Positions 61,515 through 64,000 of a stretch of 64,000 bases of DNA are shown here, piece after piece. Under the pieces are notes generated by a model. It saw nothing but the letters and a program-made list of their open reading frames with translations. It was not told the origin of the DNA and made no database searches. The translations under genes were made by a program, and so were the position numbers. This DNA is from Convivina praedatoris (GTDB lineage Bacteria; Bacillota; Bacilli; Lactobacillales; Lactobacillaceae): the NCBI RefSeq assembly GCF_933208495.1, contig NZ_CAKOET010000003.1, positions 186,001 to 250,000 of the forward strand, written 5' to 3'. The first letter of the stretch is position 1; every line of letters starts with the position of its first letter.

Positions 61515-63359
61515 CTATCTCCTATCGTGTTGCATCTGACGCTTTAAGTTAATTAACTCTGTTGAAAGCTGAATTAACTTGCTATCATCATGCTGCTGTT
61601 TAGCTAAGCGAATCGCTTGCGTCAACTCGTTTAGCTTATTTTCGTAAGGGGCTTCTCGCATAACCACCCGAAGGTAGTCCTGGACAGCATCCCGTTCCAC
61701 GGCTAAATCACCAAATTCTCTTTCAATTGCCATAATTTTTTGATTTAGGGCTGGTTTTTGAATAAAATCCATAAACTTAGCTAAATCAAAATCCGAACCA
61801 ACATTTTGCTGATAGACCTCAATCAGCATCATAATTAACTGGTAATCGGAATGCACAAAGGCGAAACCGGCTTGGGATTTCACGTAGCTCATCATAGCCG
61901 GCGATTTAATCATTGCCATGATCAATCCCCGTTCAGCTAGTTCAATCCGACTAATGGAAGAACCCGGCAAATATGCATTTAAATCAGGTTCAACCAATGC
62001 ATGGGGTGGCAGAATTAAGCCAGAATCTGTGGTTTCTTGGCGAACTTTAGGAAACGTTGTTGTCGCTAACTGTTGCTGCAAGGCGCCCTTATCCGTACCA
62101 AATTCCTCACTCAAGCGATTAAGCTGAATATCTTGTTCAACCGGACTAGCCTGTTTTAAAATCACCATGACTTCTTTTAAGAAATCTAAATATTGAGCTT
62201 GGTTGGAAAGATTTCGCCCCGTACGAGCGGCACTAACTAAGAATTCAACGGGCGTCAGGACCCCTTGCTGGAGCGAATTTTGTAACGCAGGCAACCCCCG
62301 TTGTAACCGCATTTCGTCAGGATCCAAATTATCCGGTAGAACAATAACACCCACTTCAATTTTAGGTGCTTCTTGATTAATTAAGGCAATACTGCGCTTA
62401 GCTGCATTCTGCCCAGCCTGATCACCATCGTAAACTAGTAAAACTTTTTTGGCCAAACGTTCAATTTGGCGAACGTGGTCATTAGTTAGAGCAGTCCCCA
62501 TCGTCGCCAACCCGATTGCTGGGTCAAGCATATTGACGGACATGACATCCATGAAACCTTCCAAAATCATGGCCGTGCTAGCTTGGCGAATGTTGTTTTT
62601 AACTTGATCAAGATTATATAAAAGTTGCCCTTTATTGAAAAATTCACTTTCAGGACTATTCATATACTTAATCGGATTTTTAGAATCTAAGGCTCGTCCG
62701 GAAAAACCAACTACTTGACCACTGGCATTAGCGATTGGCCAAACAATTCGATTAGCAAAGCGATCACGCCTTTGACCAGCCTCGTTAGTTAAAAACAAAT
62801 TCGAATCGTTTTGTAGTTGTGGACTGAGTTCCTGCTCCTTTGCATAGGAAAGCAAAACATTATCACTAGGAACAAAACCAATTCCATATTGACGGATTAG
62901 TTCGTCGTCAACTCCACGTTGTTCATGTAGGTAATCTAAGGCTTGTTCCCCTGCCGTAGTGTTTAGCAAAATATGCTGATACAGGCGTTGAGCTGCTGAG
63001 TACAACTGATAAATCGCCGTGAAACGTTGCTCTTGAGGTCCTTCCCCTTGATTCTGATAACGCGGATCAAGGGGCATTCCGGCCGCTTGAGCCAAAGATT
63101 CTATCGCAGCTGGATAGGTTAAATTTTCCTTTTCCATTAGAAAAGAAAAAATCGTCCCTGACCGACCGCAAGAAAAACAGTGAAACACTTGCTTCTTTTC
63201 GTCAACGAACAAAGAAGGCCGTCGATCTTCATGAAATGGACAAGACCCATTCCACTCTTTACCACGTTTAACTAACTGGGTATACTGCCCAATCAAATCA
63301 ACGATATTGGTCTTTTGCCGAACTTCATCAATGACAGTCTGCGGAATACGTTGTGCCAT
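61515..63359 (-). CDS. dnaG: DNA primase
   Basis: A 614-residue primase that makes RNA primers for the replication fork. The N-terminal CHC2 zinc finger has [10 protein letters not shown] and [10 protein letters not shown]; the TOPRIM core has [10 protein letters not shown] (catalytic Glu) and [16 protein letters not shown]; the C-terminal helical part should bind the DnaB-type helicase. The ATG at 63359 is preferred to the ATG 15 bases upstream, because that one overlaps the GGGGG ribosome site. It is preceded by a consensus promoter and a leader hairpin, and followed by rpoD. Confidence 0.97.
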   Translation of the reverse strand: MAQRIPQTVIDEVRQKTNIVDLIGQYTQLVKRGKEWNGSCPFHEDRRPSLFVDEKKQVFHCFSCGRSGTIFSFLMEKENLTYPAAIESLAQAAGMPLDPRYQNQGEGPQEQRFTAIYQLYSAAQRLYQHILLNTTAGEQALDYLHEQRGVDDELIRQYGIGFVPSDNVLLSYAKEQELSPQLQNDSNLFLTNEAGQRRDRFANRIVWPIANASGQVVGFSGRALDSKNPIKYMNSPESEFFNKGQLLYNLDQVKNNIRQASTAMILEGFMDVMSVNMLDPAIGLATMGTALTNDHVRQIERLAKKVLLVYDGDQAGQNAAKRSIALINQEAPKIEVGVIVLPDNLDPDEMRLQRGLPALQNSLQQGVLTPVEFLVSAARTGRNLSNQAQYLDFLKEVMVILKQASPVEQDIQLNRLSEEFGTDKGALQQQLATTTFPKVRQETTDSGLILPPHALVEPDLNAYLPGSSISRIELAERGLIMAMIKSPAMMSYVKSQAGFAFVHSDYQLIMMLIEVYQQNVGSDFDLAKFMDFIQKPALNQKIMAIEREFGDLAVERDAVQDYLRVVMREAPYENKLNELTQAIRLAKQQHDDSKLIQLSTELINLKRQMQHDRR

Positions 63360-63384
63360 ATCAGTTGCCCCCATTTAAAAACAA

Positions 63385-63411
63385 AGGTCGCAAACAGAAA
63401 GTCCGCGACCT
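63385..63411 (-). promoter_or_regulatory. Terminator-like hairpin in the dnaG leader
   Basis: AGGTCGC and GCGACCT form a perfect 7-bp stem; on the minus strand the 3' arm is followed by TTTGTTTTT and then the dnaG ribosome site. It lies between the promoter and the gene, so it may act as an attenuator. Confidence 0.5.
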
Positions 63412-63429
63412 ACTCTAATTACTCCCAGT

Positions 63430-63458
63430 ATTTTACTGGAATATCACTTTTTTGTCAA
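63430..63458 (-). promoter_or_regulatory. dnaG-rpoD promoter
   Basis: Minus strand: -35 TTGACA (63453-63458, perfect), 17-bp spacer, -10 TAAAAT (63430-63435). Confidence 0.85.
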
Positions 63459-63572
63459 GCCCCCTAAAATTTAAAAAATCGCTTTATATCAGTAATTAAG
63501 AGAATTATTTATTTAAATTAAATAATATTATGTCAACCACATTTGCCAAAAATAATAGCTTTTGAGTCATAA

Positions 63573-63598
63573 AAAATAACGCCCAAAGGCGTTATTTT
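63573..63598 (-). terminator. Terminator of the acetolactate decarboxylase gene
   Basis: AAAATAACGCC and GGCGTTATTTT, a perfect 11-bp stem around CAAA, twelve bases after the stop codon. Confidence 0.88.
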
Positions 63599-63609
63599 AC
63601 ATCACTTGA

Positions 63610-64000
63610 TTATTTTTCAGCATGACTGATTTGTTCAGCAATATCGTGGTGCTGACTGTAATCAAAATTCATGAAATCGACAGATTCAACGGGAAAATGT
63701 TGTACTAAATTATCAAACATTTGTAAACCTAAACTAGCTTGATTAAGCTCAAAGTCCAAAACATGGCCACCAAATAAATGATCATCACTAATAAAATGGT
63801 AGTGAAAACCGCCCACGGCCACACCGTTATAAAGACTAGGCGCATAATAGCCTAACATCTGGCCACTAATATTTTCCCTCTCAAAAACGCCTTGCTTTTG
63901 AGCTGCTTGGGCTAAACTAGGATATGGTTGTTTTTGTTTATGAACAGAACGAGTCTTCACCCGGGTGAAGTTCCCTTTCAACATAAATGAATAGAAAATA
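63610..64000 (-). CDS. budA: Alpha-acetolactate decarboxylase, 3' part (cut by window edge)
   Basis: The C-terminal 129 or so residues of an enzyme of about 240 residues that turns acetolactate into acetoin. The zinc-binding histidines are visible in GGFHYHFISDDHLFGGHVLDF; GNFTRVKTRSVHKQKQPYP matches the family substrate-arginine region. The frame continues to the window end beyond the internal ATG at 63984, so the gene is partial here, not short. In lactic bacteria it diverts surplus pyruvate and relieves feedback on branched-chain synthesis. It is often called alsD, aldB or budA; no acetolactate synthase gene is visible. Confidence 0.9.
   Translation of the reverse strand, partial: IFYSFMLKGNFTRVKTRSVHKQKQPYPSLAQAAQKQGVFERENISGQMLGYYAPSLYNGVAVGGFHYHFISDDHLFGGHVLDFELNQASLGLQMFDNLVQHFPVESVDFMNFDYSQHHDIAEQISHAEK

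Noticed and set aside
63610-63984. A short 124-residue acetolactate decarboxylase as a complete or truncated gene
   Set aside because: The frame stays open to the window edge and the residues before the internal ATG fit the family, so the gene simply runs out of the window.
1-64000. Mobile elements, CRISPR arrays, tRNA or rRNA genes
   Set aside because: No transposase-like proteins, no regularly spaced direct repeats and no recognisable tRNA or rRNA segments were seen by eye.

Overview
The window is AT-rich, tightly packed, low-GC Gram-positive chromosome. It looks like a lactic acid bacterium (Lactobacillales), most likely a Leuconostoc/Fructobacillus/Convivina-like member of the Lactobacillaceae. 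Pointers are a sucrose PTS locus next to a cell-wall type fructansucrase, ECF and QueT vitamin/precursor transporters, acetolactate decarboxylase, LPxTG-type surface proteins, and dnaG-rpoD in tandem. The genus is an inference from gene content, not a proof. No rRNA, tRNA, CRISPR array, insertion sequence or prophage was recognised. Almost all genes lie on the minus strand; the plus-strand genes are mostly divergent transcriptional regulators.

Layout. 1-5.0 kb: regulator/enzyme pairs (ArsR; MDR oxidoreductase with divergent HxlR; APC permease with divergent LysR; HAD phosphatase), each with a visible dyad or terminator. 5.3-12.8 kb: a DUF3290-DUF421 fusion membrane protein, rarA with a UvrA2-like ATPase, a MerR/GyrI regulator, an orphan PASTA protein and two unknown small proteins. 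12.9-29.4 kb: purine island. purB-hpt is one unit. The long operon purE-K-C-S-Q-L-F-M-N-H-D-fhs, followed by an OFA-type transporter, makes IMP; fhs supplies formyl-tetrahydrofolate from formate, and the OFA carrier may bring formate in. Three PurBox-like sites 41 bp apart precede purE, and a related arrangement precedes purB.

29.5-38.5 kb: sucrose/fructan region. It holds a secreted GH68 fructansucrase, a PadR-controlled membrane protein operon, scrB (GH32), scrA (PTS IIBCA), divergent scrR and a SemiSWEET. ScrR-operator-like and cre sites lie between scrA and scrR. 38.6-40.3 kb: an unknown 432-residue helical protein with a decayed coding fragment beside it. 40.3-47.2 kb: ogt, adhA, an ECF S component, an MFS drug exporter with its PadR regulator, and a YdbS/YdbT pair.

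47.3-57.7 kb: an LPxTS-anchored beta-helix surface protein with a KxYKxGKxW signal peptide, crtN-crtM for C30 carotenoid, aspartase with an amino-acid permease and divergent LysR, and a MacB-like ABC fusion. 57.8-64 kb: aldo/keto reductase, SDR plus queT under a preQ1-I riboswitch, rpoD, dnaG, and the 3' part of acetolactate decarboxylase cut by the window edge.

The features most worth following up are the phased PurBoxes, the fhs-OFA extension of the pur operon, the SDR under preQ1 control, the DUF3290-DUF421 fusion, the odd sorting signals of the two surface proteins, and the unrecognised 432-residue protein. All assignments come from reading the sequence by eye and were not checked by database search.
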